Shown here: positions 8,563 to 15,634 of the stretch, one piece after another
How positions within the stretch are numbered: the stretch's first letter is position 1
Layout: the number at the start of each line of letters is the position of its first letter
DNA from: a virus
DNA: 64,000 bases
IMG/VR virus record: IMGVR_UViG_3300032770_000013
Location: 1-64,000 of that record
Strand: one strand, 5' to 3'
Translations under genes and position numbers: made by a program
The notes under the pieces: generated by a model
The model's input: only the letters and a program-made list of their open reading frames with translations
Told to the model about the DNA's origin: nothing
The model's database searches: none

Positions 8563-9882
8563 TTAGACTTGGGTGACTCCAACCAGACCGGCGGTCGTAG
8601 TCATATTGGCCACCAGCGGCGTCCAGAACAGCGTCAGCCGCTTTGTCCCATCGCTCGCCGATGGCGTACCAACCGTACCTCTGACGTCGCCGGTCAAAGC
8701 CGTTGCCGGGCTTGTAGTATCGGCCGCAGTGAACGATCCGCCGGACGAATCCGAGTTCAAGACGGTCAATTCCACAATACCCGAGCCTTCGGTAAACGCC
8801 GTGACGCTCGAGACGGAGAAGCCAATAGTCTGGCCGGCTCCGAAGGTATTGTTGCCCGTGATCGCACTGCCGGTCACCACATGGCCAACCGGCGTGCAAT
8901 TTGCCGAGGTCAGATTGACGATACCACCGGTAACCGCAGAGCCGTTGGCAAACGCCGTGAGTGTTGCCGCCTTGCCGCCGGTCGTAACCGCACTGCCATC
9001 GACACGGAAGTTGATCGACAGCAACGAGCCGTCGAACGGCATATCCACGGCAAACGTCTGACCGTTGGCAAGCGTCGCCAGCGAAACCGGAACCTCGACT
9101 ACGCTCTCGCCGCCGCTCAAGCCACCAGTTACCAGTTCCTGCGGGTTGCCCCACCAGGTCTGGAGATAGGAAGCGCGATCGGTTCGCAGCGGAATGCCAT
9201 AAGTGTCGGTCGTGCCGACGGTGATATTCGATCCACTCAGCGTGCCGGCCGGCGTGATCGACGCGATGTACTTGAAAGCTTTCTTCGTCACCGCAGCTGC
9301 AATGTTTCCACCCGTGACGGTCTGCGTCATCGGATAGAAATACTCGTCATAGCCAGCGACCACGAACGTTCCGCTGCTGTCATTGCCTGCGCTGACGATC
9401 TGAATGGCCCGCGCAATAGCCCATGCCGGATTCCAAAGCCTTTGTGACCCGCCACTGCCATTACCGCCGCTGCCAAAAGTGACCACAGGCTGCGGACTAG
9501 TCGCGGAATTAACGTCAATGCCGAGAAGGCCGGTAACAACCTGACCGGTATCGGCCCGGGTGATTGAGCAGCCAACCGTAATGCCGCTCCCAGACGATGA
9601 CACCAAAGTCAATGGCGTCGCCGCAACTGGAACCTGCGATGCCGCAATGTTCGACACGCTAATCGCAGATGGAACTTGGTCAATCAGCGGAATAGCGGTC
9701 GAGGTGTACCATCCATAGTTCGGTTGGTCAGCGCGTTGGCCAGGCTGATAGGTGTATGGCGCCCGAGGATCGAGCAGCATATCACCTTGATACCAGGCAT
9801 TAGGACCAGCCTGCGGATTGGAATCCGAAGTCTGTGCTTGTCCGAATGTAACCTGCGGGCCCTGTTCTGCGGTAACGCCCAT
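8563..9882 (-). CDS. virion structural protein, unknown
   Basis: This 439-residue protein follows the capsid gene, with a homing endonuclease gene in between. It has no signal peptide, an N-terminal AWYQGDMLLDPRAPYTYQPGQ segment and a long beta-rich, Gly/Thr-rich remainder. Its location and composition suggest a head- or tail-associated virion protein. No family-specific motif was recognised. It ends in TAA. Confidence 0.5.
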   Translation of the reverse strand: MGVTAEQGPQVTFGQAQTSDSNPQAGPNAWYQGDMLLDPRAPYTYQPGQRADQPNYGWYTSTAIPLIDQVPSAISVSNIAASQVPVAATPLTLVSSSGSGITVGCSITRADTGQVVTGLLGIDVNSATSPQPVVTFGSGGNGSGGSQRLWNPAWAIARAIQIVSAGNDSSGTFVVAGYDEYFYPMTQTVTGGNIAAAVTKKAFKYIASITPAGTLSGSNITVGTTDTYGIPLRTDRASYLQTWWGNPQELVTGGLSGGESVVEVPVSLATLANGQTFAVDMPFDGSLLSINFRVDGSAVTTGGKAATLTAFANGSAVTGGIVNLTSANCTPVGHVVTGSAITGNNTFGAGQTIGFSVSSVTAFTEGSGIVELTVLNSDSSGGSFTAADTTSPATALTGDVRGTVGTPSASDGTKRLTLFWTPLVANMTTTAGLVGVTQV

Positions 9883-9887
9883 GTCTG

Positions 9888-10982
9888 CTAGGCTCCAAAT
9901 CCAAGTGGGCCGTTGAACGCTGCGCTATCTTCAGCCGACGGTTCAGGCTGCTCTACAAGTTGGAAGCCAGAACGATCTGCCGTTGCTGGCGACCATGCCT
10001 CAATGATTCTCGTGACGGTTTCCACGTCTTTGATCCAGAACGGAACGCCGCGCTGATTCGTGATGCTGATGGCATCAACACGCTGGCCGCGCGCTTCTGT
10101 CGTATGCAACGTCAAACCGACGAAACGGCCGTCCCCAAGCGGGATTGCGCCGTCTTTGATCTCGTCAAATGTCGTGCAGCGGCCGAAGTTTTCGATCTCA
10201 GCCAGTAACCGCGCAGTGCGAGCTTCTGGCAAGGTTGCATGGCCTCCTAGATCAATGGCATTTTTCTGGATGTGGATTCGCGCGCGGTAGGCATCACCAT
10301 GAAGGTAGACGCCGTGATAACCACTGCGATTGGCACGATGAATTGGCTTATTGTGGCCGTTCTCACTTTTGGTCGCTGGACGAAGATTGCTCCAACGATT
10401 GTCGGCTTTATCGCCATTAATGTGGTCAACTTCGTGCTCTGGCCACTCGCCAGTCATGTAGAAAAAAGCAAGCGAGTGCTCAAGGTACTTTTTGTAATCA
10501 AGGCCGATCTGCCGATAACCAAGACCGTGATGACCCCCGGCGCGGTCGCCAATATTTGCAATCGATGAGTTCACGCGCCACGTAAACCAACCAGTCGCAG
10601 GTTCGTAGTGCAATAGCTCTTTAAGTCGCTCCTGCGTCAGCTGGCGCCTTTTGATGGCACCTTTGTGCTCATCCTGGACAAACAGATTCGCAATGCGATT
10701 GTCGGTCTTGCTTCCGTTGAGATATTTGATGCGGCCGCACGGCCATTCCCCCTTGACATAAAGCCAAGCAAGGACGCCGGCATTGTAGTTAGTCGCATCA
10801 ACAGAAATCATCGTGTATCCCAATGTGCTGATCCTGCCAGCACCAACTTTCCCGTGTTTGCGATCAGAGCCAGACCAAGTCCGTGGCTGTTGACGTCGAA
10901 CAAAAACGCCTGTCTCCGGATCGTAGTGAAACAACTCCTTCAATCGGTCCTGCGTTGGCCTAAGCCCAATTTCCTTTGCCAT
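9888..10982 (-). CDS. tandem HNH homing endonuclease with AP2-like part and extra C-terminal domain
   Basis: This protein of about 364 residues contains two copies of the same module (residues about 5-100 and 110-215), each with TQ-RLKELFHY-P-TG. The second copy keeps the HNH core (EVDHINGDKADNRWSNLR). The first has GRIKYLNGSKTDNRIANLF and lacks the catalytic histidine. An AP2-like DNA-binding segment follows (GYHGVYLHGDAYRARI). The last 90 residues do not look like a nuclease and may be a captured phage domain. The start at 10982 is chosen over 11003 because GGAG lies 7 nt upstream. It separates the capsid gene from the next virion gene, a typical homing-gene position. Confidence 0.8.
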   Translation of the reverse strand: MAKEIGLRPTQDRLKELFHYDPETGVFVRRQQPRTWSGSDRKHGKVGAGRISTLGYTMISVDATNYNAGVLAWLYVKGEWPCGRIKYLNGSKTDNRIANLFVQDEHKGAIKRRQLTQERLKELLHYEPATGWFTWRVNSSIANIGDRAGGHHGLGYRQIGLDYKKYLEHSLAFFYMTGEWPEHEVDHINGDKADNRWSNLRPATKSENGHNKPIHRANRSGYHGVYLHGDAYRARIHIQKNAIDLGGHATLPEARTARLLAEIENFGRCTTFDEIKDGAIPLGDGRFVGLTLHTTEARGQRVDAISITNQRGVPFWIKDVETVTRIIEAWSPATADRSGFQLVEQPEPSAEDSAAFNGPLGFGA

Positions 10983-11049
10983 TTCTTTTCTCCACTTAAT
11001 CACCTATTCGGTGAATGTAGCATGAGAAAAGATAATCACAAGAGAAAAC

Positions 11050-11976
11050 TCAAGCAGTAGGTGCTGTGCCCCAAATGCTTCTCGGATCGTTATACGAAAA
11101 GCTGTATCTCTCCCAGCCTTTCACCAATAGGTTGTCCGTGGTGAAGTCCACCTGCATGTCGATCTCGAACGGCTCGCGCTCGAGATATAGAAGTCCCGGC
11201 TGATCGGTCTTGATGTACCAAGGATACGGGGAGGTGAAGAACACGTCCTTGACGTAATCCGTGATACCGCCGGCGGTGGACGGGATGACGTTGGGATCGT
11301 TCTGAGACGTTCCCGGCCGGAGTTCGGCGCGGAGCAGTCGGAGAGCGACCGGTTCGTTGTTCGGATGGATGACCAGCGTCTTGCCGGTTGCCATCATACG
11401 CAGACCGGCGTTGTCGTAGAAGCCGGTCTGGATCGAAATCATGCCGTTGAGCAGCGATGATTCGTTCAGGTCGACGTCAACGGTCGGCCGATTGGCCCAG
11501 GTCGACGGCCCACTGCCGCCCGCAGGAAGCGGGTGAGCGGTATTGATGAGCGACACGCCGTCGCCGCCGATGGTCTGATCGTAGACGGTCGAGTTATTGA
11601 AGACCGCGGCGCCATAGATTTCCTTGGTCTGCGCAAACGAACGCTGCAAGCCGAGGTTCGAGGGCCGGAACTGCGCCTTGTAGAGGTTGTCCGAGATCGT
11701 GTTGCGGGTGATGGCGTAGCCCAGACCGATGCCGGTATGAAGCTGGTTGTAGATGAACGCCTCGCCGGCGCCGTTGTCGAAGGAAGTCTGGCCGCCGTCT
11801 GTCTTCAACTGAGCCAGCGGCAGGAAGCGCATCGAAGGCGTGCGTTCCTGCGCCATCTCCGACTTGCCTTGGTCGAAGAGCTTGGGCCAGATCGAAGGCC
11901 ACTGCTTGTATTCGCCCGTGACGCCGCGGAGGCCGGGCAGGAGAAGGTCGCGAATCGCGGCAACGTTGATAGCCAT
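11050..11976 (-). CDS. major capsid protein (Mu gpT-like, HK97 fold)
   Basis: This 308-residue protein has features of the Mu-like major head subunit family: an N-terminal MAINVAAIRDLLLPGLRG, a central TRNTISDNLYKA, NTAHPLPAGG and a C-terminal WERYSFSYNDPRSIWG. Length and motif order fit this family, which assembles the icosahedral shell. It lies 3 nt downstream of the decoration-like gene in a transcription unit led by the promoter at 12814-12842. No scaffold or protease gene is adjacent; a coiled-coil scaffold candidate is 28 kb away. Confidence 0.8.
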   Translation of the reverse strand: MAINVAAIRDLLLPGLRGVTGEYKQWPSIWPKLFDQGKSEMAQERTPSMRFLPLAQLKTDGGQTSFDNGAGEAFIYNQLHTGIGLGYAITRNTISDNLYKAQFRPSNLGLQRSFAQTKEIYGAAVFNNSTVYDQTIGGDGVSLINTAHPLPAGGSGPSTWANRPTVDVDLNESSLLNGMISIQTGFYDNAGLRMMATGKTLVIHPNNEPVALRLLRAELRPGTSQNDPNVIPSTAGGITDYVKDVFFTSPYPWYIKTDQPGLLYLEREPFEIDMQVDFTTDNLLVKGWERYSFSYNDPRSIWGTAPTA

Positions 11977-11979
11977 GGT

Positions 11980-12597
11980 TCAGACCCCCAACAGCGACTT
12001 GTATTGCTGATTGTTCATCGACACGACGACGTAGTTGTAGGGCGTCGTCAGATCGGTGCCGTTCGCACCAGGCGGCGTGTTGATGACGTTGACCACCTTG
12101 AACGGAAGCGTGTTCGTGGTGGTTGGCGTCGAAAGCGACATGCCCGAAATACCGGTCGAGGTATTTCCAGTCGGCGCGGCTACGATATCCGCCGTTCGAC
12201 CGATACTGGTTTGGGTAATCGCGGAGCCGATACCGGCTTGAACCTTGAATTGCTGGTTTGGGTCGTCGATCACATAAGCGTTGACATCCCCGATGGCGTC
12301 CGAGCCTGCCGGGAAGTACCGCTTGAAGACCGTGCCGCCATAACTCGCCGAGTAGTAGGAGCACCCGACGAAGATGCCGACCAAGATCTGGGTGGCCGTC
12401 GATCCGTCACCATTCGCCCACTGCTCAATGTAGCCGGTCGGACCGGACACATTCATGCGAACAGCATCGCCAAAGAAGATTTGCGTGCCGTAAGCAGCAG
12501 CGATTCGATAAGGTGGATTGTGATTTTCCGCGAAATTAGGCGGACCACTGTTTGTCCCCCAAGCAGCAAAGCCAAAGGGAGCTAGGGTATTAGCCAT
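11980..12597 (-). CDS. capsid decoration/stabilisation-like protein
   Basis: This 205-residue protein lies immediately upstream of the major capsid gene, where many phages encode a head decoration or accessory protein. It starts MANTLAPFGFAAWGTNSG and is beta-rich with many Gly, Asn and Thr and no signal peptide. This opening recurs in proteins paired with Mu-type capsids (recalled, not tested). It is the first gene after a 288-nt leader with a promoter and an inverted repeat. Confidence 0.6.
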   Translation of the reverse strand: MANTLAPFGFAAWGTNSGPPNFAENHNPPYRIAAAYGTQIFFGDAVRMNVSGPTGYIEQWANGDGSTATQILVGIFVGCSYYSASYGGTVFKRYFPAGSDAIGDVNAYVIDDPNQQFKVQAGIGSAITQTSIGRTADIVAAPTGNTSTGISGMSLSTPTTTNTLPFKVVNVINTPPGANGTDLTTPYNYVVVSMNNQQYKSLLGV

Positions 12598-12775
12598 CGC
12601 AAATCGGCCCCAGTCTTGGCTTGGTCTGTGCCAGCGTGGCGCAGGTTCGGCCTAGAGGTCTGCCATCGCAGCGTGCGACAGCGCTCAAACTGTGTTGCGG
12701 ATTTGCCGTGCCCAGCCCGGGCTTGGCGCCTTCCCTTCAGCGGACCAATCCTGCGCGTGAGGATGGTTGCTGCTT

Positions 12776-12799
12776 CGACACACACAGCATGGTGTGTCG
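12776..12799. repeat. 8-bp perfect inverted repeat in capsid leader
   Basis: CGACACAC and GTGTGTCG form a perfect 8-bp inverted repeat with an 8-nt loop, about 180 nt upstream of the decoration gene and just downstream of the putative promoter. It could be an RNA hairpin in the leader or an operator. Confidence 0.5.
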
Positions 12800-12813
12800 G
12801 TAATGGGCGTGCA

Positions 12814-12842
12814 CGCTAATGGTAGTTCCGGGTGTTTGTCAA
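12814..12842 (-). promoter_or_regulatory. putative sigma70-type promoter of capsid unit
   Basis: Minus strand: a perfect -35 TTGACA (12842-12837), a 17-nt spacer and TTAGCG as a weak -10 (12819-12814). It directly follows the terminator of the upstream gene and faces the decoration and capsid genes, so the context is right even though the -10 is poor. Confidence 0.45.
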
Positions 12843-12849
12843 GCGGCAA

Positions 12850-12880
12850 CAAAAAAGCCGCCCCCGTTTCCGAGAGCGGC
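12850..12880 (-). terminator. rho-independent terminator
   Basis: On the minus strand a hairpin (GCCGC...GCGGC with inner paired bases and a GAAA loop, 12880-12857) is followed by six T residues. It begins 5 nt after the stop codon of the protease-like gene and separates that gene from the capsid unit. Confidence 0.8.
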
Positions 12881-12885
12881 AGCAG

Positions 12886-13413
12886 TTATCTTAGGTTTGT
12901 GAAGTCCCAGTAGCCATAGACGCACCGCCCGCCAATTTCAGTCCATACACCATTTTTATTTCGACCTTGATTGGCCTTCAGTTCTTGTCCGCGGTCTGGC
13001 TCAAACATCCAGCTTTTATCGCGCCGCGGGTCATATGTGTCGTGGATATTGCCGTCGATAACAGCCGTGTAATGTCTGCTGACGGACACTACGAGCCGCC
13101 CCATCGGCAATTCTCCATCGGCCAGATGAACCTTGCAGCCCTGACCGATCTTCATGCAGGAAACCCATCGCACTCTCGGGTTCAACTCATAAGCCAATTT
13201 GTGAGCCGTTGCCTTAAAGACCCCGGTTCTAGCTGCTGAGATTTTACGCTTGCGTTTGCCAAGCCGCTCCGACTTTGCCAACTCATTGATGAGGTCGTAA
13301 ACCTCTGAGTATGGCCGCTCGGCAGCTATGGCAAATGCTCGAGCACAACAGTCTCCCGTACTTCCTTGGAAGCCGCTTGCAGCACGGCCCCCATCGTCGT
13401 AAAGATGACGCAT
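12886..13413 (-). CDS. papain-like cysteine-protease-like protein
   Basis: This 175-residue protein has a candidate nucleophile in STGDCCARAFAIA (about residue 22), a later SRHYTAVIDGNIHDTYDP (His about 113, Asp/Asn downstream), and a conserved-looking GRLVVSVS strand between them. This Cys-His-Asp order fits papain- or C39-like folds seen in small phage proteins. The activity is inferred and not established. It is a single-gene unit between the tRNA array and the capsid unit, with its own extended -10 promoter, a leader hairpin and a terminator. Confidence 0.5.
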   Translation of the reverse strand: MRHLYDDGGRAASGFQGSTGDCCARAFAIAAERPYSEVYDLINELAKSERLGKRKRKISAARTGVFKATAHKLAYELNPRVRWVSCMKIGQGCKVHLADGELPMGRLVVSVSRHYTAVIDGNIHDTYDPRRDKSWMFEPDRGQELKANQGRNKNGVWTEIGGRCVYGYWDFTNLR

Positions 13414-13439
13414 TGGTTCTTCTCCACAATGTCAAACAA

Positions 13440-13461
13440 CCCGGCGGCTCCAACCGCCGGG
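13440..13461 (-). promoter_or_regulatory. leader hairpin before protease-like gene
   Basis: CCCGGCGG and CCGCCGGG form a perfect 8-bp GC stem with a 6-nt loop, between the -10 box and the start codon of the gene ending at 12886. On the minus strand it is followed by TTGTTT, so it may act as a leaky attenuator or protect the mRNA 5' end. Confidence 0.45.
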
Positions 13462-13487
13462 TCACCCGGTCATCGAGTGACAATCGC

Positions 13488-13496
13488 ATTATAGCA
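13488..13496 (-). promoter_or_regulatory. extended -10 promoter
   Basis: TGCTATAAT on the minus strand is a perfect TATAAT with the TGn extension, about 75 nt upstream of the protease-like start codon. No good -35 is seen at the usual distance, which is common for extended -10 promoters. Confidence 0.55.
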
Positions 13497-13689
13497 AATC
13501 GACTTTTGGGATTTTCGGATTTGACGTGTCAGCGGCGCAAGTAATGCCGATGGCTTAAGGCTTTCTTTACGCGAGCCGAAAAACTTGACACGATAAAATC
13601 GTATCTAATCGCATCTATCTAACAAACTGCGAGCGCAGAAACCCGCGCCGTTGCGATGTAACATTTCGTGAAGCGCCCAGAAAAAAGGA

Positions 13690-13764
13690 TGGCAAGGGAC
13701 CGGAGATTTGAACTCCGACTGCATGGTTTTGGAGACCAGCCGACTGCCGTTATCTTAGTCCCCT
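13690..13764 (-). tRNA. tRNA-Trp (CCA)
   Basis: The acceptor (AGGGGAC/GTCCCTT), T arm and anticodon arm fold normally, with loop CTCCAAA, G73 and an encoded CCA. It is the last tRNA of the array in transcription order and is followed by a T-run. Confidence 0.85.
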
Positions 13765-13765
13765 A

Positions 13766-13837
13766 TGGTACTGCGTGAGGGTTACGATCCCTCTTGAGCC
13801 GGATTCACAGTCCGTCCCCTGTCCAACAGCACGCAGC
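13766..13837 (-). tRNA. tRNA-His (GTG)
   Basis: The anticodon loop CTGTGAA lies on a 4-bp stem, with acceptor GCTGCGT/ACGCAGT and encoded CCA. The T-loop reads ATCGTAA instead of TTCRANN. The 5' end is uncertain by one base because of the His-specific extra nucleotide. Confidence 0.75.
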
Positions 13838-13842
13838 ATATT

Positions 13843-13916
13843 TGGTAGCGCGCCCCGGTGACGATCCGGGCCAACCATCCTTATGAGAGACAGCCGTTCA
13901 CCAGCGAACGCGCGCT
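13843..13916 (-). tRNA. tRNA with CAT anticodon (elongator Met or Ile2)
   Basis: Acceptor AGCGCGC/GCGCGCT is fully paired, so it is not initiator-like. The loop is CTCATAA on a weak stem with several G-U pairs. The T-loop ATCGTCA is non-canonical. CCA is encoded. Met and lysidine-modified Ile cannot be told apart from the sequence. Confidence 0.7.
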
Positions 13917-13923
13917 GTAAATT

Positions 13924-13999
13924 TGGCAGCCGAGGTAGGTCTCGAACCCACAACCTTCAGATTCAAAGTCTGCTGCGCTACCAATTACGCCACTCGGCC
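13924..13999 (-). tRNA. tRNA-Gln (TTG)
   Basis: The anticodon loop is CTTTGAA, the T-loop TTCGAGA is canonical, G73 fits Gln identity and CCA is encoded. Acceptor GGCCGAG/CTCGGCT has one G-U pair. Confidence 0.8.
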
Positions 14000-14003
14000 G
14001 TAT

Positions 14004-14078
14004 TGGCACCCCGTGCGGGTGTCGATCCCGCTTCTCCGGTTTGAAGGACCGGGATTCTAGCCGGTAAACTAACGGGGC
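14004..14078 (-). tRNA. tRNA-Glu (TTC), C33
   Basis: A perfect 5-bp anticodon stem (CCGGT/ACCGG) closes loop CCTTCAA, so position 33 is C and not the near-universal U. The T-loop is ATCGACA. CCA is encoded. Confidence 0.75.
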
Positions 14079-14083
14079 AAAAA

Positions 14084-14157
14084 TGGTGCGGGCTCGGGGA
14101 CTCGAACCCCGAACCTCTGGTTGGAAGCCAGATACGTTACCTTTACGCTAAGCCCGC
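14084..14157 (-). tRNA. tRNA-Gly (TCC)
   Basis: Standard cloverleaf with loop CTTCCAA on a perfect TCTGG/CCAGA stem, a canonical TTCGAGT T-loop and encoded CCA. Its 5' end abuts the neighbouring Ser tRNA. Confidence 0.85.
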
Positions 14158-14243
14158 GGCGGAAAGCTGAGAGCACGATTCTCACACCCGAAGGTGCCCT
14201 TCGTTTAGCAAACGAGGACGGGATCCCACCCGCTTAGCTTTCC
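14158..14243 (-). tRNA. tRNA-Ser (GCT)
   Basis: Class II tRNA with a variable-arm hairpin (CACCTTCGGGTG) and anticodon loop TTGCTAA. The 3' end is followed by CC, then directly by the first base of the Gly tRNA, so the final A of CCA is not encoded. Confidence 0.8.
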
Positions 14244-14247
14244 GTAT

Positions 14248-14324
14248 TGGTGATCTCGGGAAGACTCGAACTCCCACACAATCGTTTAGGAAACGATGGC
14301 TCTGTCCAGTTGAGCTACGAGACC
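14248..14324 (-). tRNA. tRNA-Arg (CCT)
   Basis: A perfect ATCGT/ACGAT anticodon stem with loop TTCCTAA, canonical T-loop and encoded CCA. Confidence 0.85.
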
Positions 14325-14325
14325 G

Positions 14326-14396
14326 TGGTCTGGCGAGGACTCGAACCTCGATCCAACGCTTAGAAGGCGTCGCTTTATCCCGTTAAGTACCAGACC
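14326..14396 (-). tRNA. tRNA-Arg (TCT)
   Basis: The acceptor GGTCTGG/CCAGACC is fully paired and the loop CTTCTAA sits on a 5-bp stem. After the discriminator A the sequence is CGG, so CCA is not encoded. A shifted loop that would give anticodon CTA does not have a paired stem. Confidence 0.8.
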
Positions 14397-14401
14397 GTAT
14401 T

Positions 14402-14475
14402 TGGAGGAACAGGGGAGAATCAAACTCCCATACGCGGGGTTGCAATCCGCTGCATCATCACTCTGCCACTGTCCC
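14402..14475 (-). tRNA. tRNA-Cys (GCA)
   Basis: Loop TTGCAAC lies on a 5-bp stem. The discriminator is U73, a Cys identity element. Canonical T-loop and encoded CCA. Confidence 0.85.
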
Positions 14476-14479
14476 GTAT

Positions 14480-14553
14480 TGGCACCCCTTGATGGAATCG
14501 AACCACCCTCTGCTGGTTCAGAGCCAGCCGTCCTGCCGATGAACGAAAGGGGT
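14480..14553 (-). tRNA. tRNA-Gln (CTG)
   Basis: A perfect GCTGG/CCAGC stem with loop CTCTGAA, G73 and encoded CCA. Second Gln isoacceptor of the array. Confidence 0.85.
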
Positions 14554-14557
14554 AGAT

Positions 14558-14633
14558 TGGTCTGGGTGCGGTGTTCTGCCCACCGTCCTTCTGGTTCCAA
14601 GCCAGAGACTCTTCTAGCACGAGCTTCACCCAG
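14558..14633 (-). tRNA. tRNA-Pro (TGG)
   Basis: Acceptor starts C1-G72 with A73, as in bacterial Pro tRNAs. The loop is CTTGGAA. The T-loop reads GGCAGAA, lacking the TTC motif although the T stem is perfect. CCA is encoded. Confidence 0.75.
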
Positions 14634-14639
14634 ATAAAA

Positions 14640-14718
14640 TGGAGCACACGGGGAGAGTCGAACTCCCATTTTCCAGTTACGGTTCCAATGATTCGTAGTC
14701 ATGGCCGATTACGTGTGC
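14640..14718 (-). tRNA. tRNA-like sequence, possibly Arg (ACG)
   Basis: Acceptor (GCACACG/CGTGTGC), T arm and CCA are good. The only pairable anticodon arm is CATGA/TCATT around loop CTACGAA (ACG). This leaves about 8 nt for the D arm and a 19-nt variable region, so the fold is not canonical. It may be a decayed or rearranged tRNA. Confidence 0.4.
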
Positions 14719-14719
14719 A

Positions 14720-14794
14720 TGGAGCCGCCAGCGGGTTCCGACCCCGCTTCATTTGGTTGAGAACCAAATATCCTAGCCACTAGACGATGGCGGC
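14720..14794 (-). tRNA. tRNA-Glu (CTC)
   Basis: Loop TTCTCAA lies on a perfect TTTGG/CCAAA stem and the acceptor is fully paired. The T-loop GTCGGAA has G54, and position 73 is U where Glu usually has G. CCA is encoded. Confidence 0.75.
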
Positions 14795-14798
14795 AAGT

Positions 14799-14882
14799 TG
14801 GCTGGAGAGGGAGGGATCGAACCTCCGCCACGATGGGGACTCCGGTTAACAGCCGGGCACATTACCGCTCTGTCACTCTCCA
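14799..14882 (-). tRNA. tRNA-Asn (GTT) with long variable region
   Basis: Loop CTGTTAA sits on a CCCGG/CCGGA stem. G73 fits Asn. The variable region is about 14 nt, much longer than the usual 5 nt for Asn. CCA is encoded. Confidence 0.7.
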
Positions 14883-14883
14883 A

Positions 14884-14955
14884 TGGTGGAGAAACGGAGA
14901 ATCGAACTCCGAACGGCAGCCTTGCAAGGGGTGCCTGTGTCCCAACACTTTCCCC
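14884..14955 (-). tRNA. tRNA-Ala (TGC)
   Basis: Loop CTTGCAA lies on a stem with one internal C-C mismatch. Acceptor GGGGAAA/TTTCTCC has a G-U at position 3, close to the G3-U70 Ala identity pair. CCA is encoded. Confidence 0.75.
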
Positions 14956-14959
14956 GAAA

Positions 14960-15035
14960 TGGTGCCCGGTCGTGGTTTCGAGCCACGCTCTCCTGCTCTT
15001 CAGGCAGGCGCTTTCACCAGATTAGCTTACCAGGC
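14960..15035 (-). tRNA. tRNA-Phe (GAA)
   Basis: A perfect CCTGC/GCAGG stem with loop CTGAAGA. The T-loop CTCGAAA has C54. CCA is encoded. Confidence 0.8.
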
Positions 15036-15036
15036 T

Positions 15037-15110
15037 TGGTGCGGACACGGGGAGTCGAACCCCGGCCACTTCGTTGGCAACGAAGGAGACTGCCGTAATC
15101 CTTTGTCCGC
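15037..15110 (-). tRNA. tRNA-Gly (GCC)
   Basis: A perfect CTTCG/CGAAG stem with loop TTGCCAA, canonical T-loop and encoded CCA. Confidence 0.85.
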
Positions 15111-15111
15111 A

Positions 15112-15197
15112 TGGTAGGCGAGGCAGGACTCGAACCTGCGAAGACCGAAGCCGAGGGTTTTACAGACCCTTGTCGTTGCCGCTTGAACTACTCGCCC
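15112..15197 (-). tRNA. tRNA-Tyr (GTA)
   Basis: Long variable arm as expected for bacterial Tyr tRNA, loop CTGTAAA on a perfect AGGGT/ACCCT stem, canonical T-loop and encoded CCA. Confidence 0.85.
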
Positions 15198-15202
15198 TTA
15201 AT

Positions 15203-15276
15203 TGGTTGCGCAGGCCAGAGTCGCACTGGCGTCTTCAGGTTATGAGCCTGATATGGAACTCCTCCACTACCGCGCG
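15203..15276 (-). tRNA. initiator-like tRNA-Met (CAT)
   Basis: The acceptor CGCGCGG/CTGCGCA has an unpaired C1xA72, the hallmark of bacterial initiator tRNA. The loop is CTCATAA. The anticodon stem TCAGG/CCTGA has only two of the three G-C pairs typical of initiators, and the T-loop begins TGC. Confidence 0.65.
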
Positions 15277-15282
15277 TCAGTT

Positions 15283-15371
15283 TGGCGGAAACGTGAGGTC
15301 TTGATCCCCAATGGCTTGCGCCATCCATCTCGCTTCGAACGAGCGCCGAGCACTTGCCCAGTTACGTTTCC
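15283..15371 (-). tRNA. tRNA-Ser (CGA)
   Basis: Class II with a variable hairpin (ATGGCGCAAGCCAT), loop TTCGAAG and acceptor GGAAACG. The T-loop is ATCAAGA. CCA is encoded. Confidence 0.8.
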
Positions 15372-15376
15372 GTATT

Positions 15377-15463
15377 TGGCGGAAGGCTGAGAACATGATT
15401 CTCATACGTTGCCGTACCAGCCGCTTTCCAAGCGGTGCCGGAGCCCTGTCCGGTTAACCTTCC
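15377..15463 (-). tRNA. tRNA-Ser (GGA)
   Basis: Class II with a variable arm, loop TTGGAAA on a GCCGC/GCGGT stem, non-canonical T-loop ATCATGT and encoded CCA. Confidence 0.8.
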
Positions 15464-15467
15464 GTAT

Positions 15468-15552
15468 TGGCGGATGGCTGAGGTGTCGATCCCCATACCT
15501 TGCGGTACTACGAGTATTCAAAGCTCGCTGCCGGGCCGCCGGCAAACCATCC
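15468..15552 (-). tRNA. tRNA-Ser (TGA)
   Basis: Class II with a variable hairpin (TACCGCAAGGTA), loop TTTGAAT on a CGAGC/GCTCG-type stem, T-loop ATCGACA and enco​ded CCA. Confidence 0.75.
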
Positions 15553-15557
15553 GTATT

Positions 15558-15634
15558 TGGCGTTCCCTCGGTGATTCGAACACCGGGCCTCGGGCTTCGG
15601 AAACCCGCGCTCTTTCCTGCTGAGCTAAGGGAAC
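15558..15634 (-). tRNA. tRNA-Arg (CCG)
   Basis: Stem CGGGT/GCCCG with loop TTCCGAA, canonical T-loop and encoded CCA. Its first ten bases overlap the 3' end of the RusA-like gene. Confidence 0.8.

Noticed and set aside
11533-12585. 350-codon plus-strand frame opposite capsid and decoration genes
   Set aside because: It is Arg-rich antisense of well-supported structural genes with no recognisable domain.
13570-13610. Plus-strand promoter (TTGACA at about 13585) reading into the tRNA array as antisense
   Set aside because: The -35 is perfect but no acceptable -10 at 16-18 nt was found and no plus-strand gene follows.
14326-14396. Suppressor tRNA (CTA) reading of this gene
   Set aside because: A one-base shift of the loop would give CTA, but then the anticodon stem does not pair; the paired stem gives TCT (Arg).
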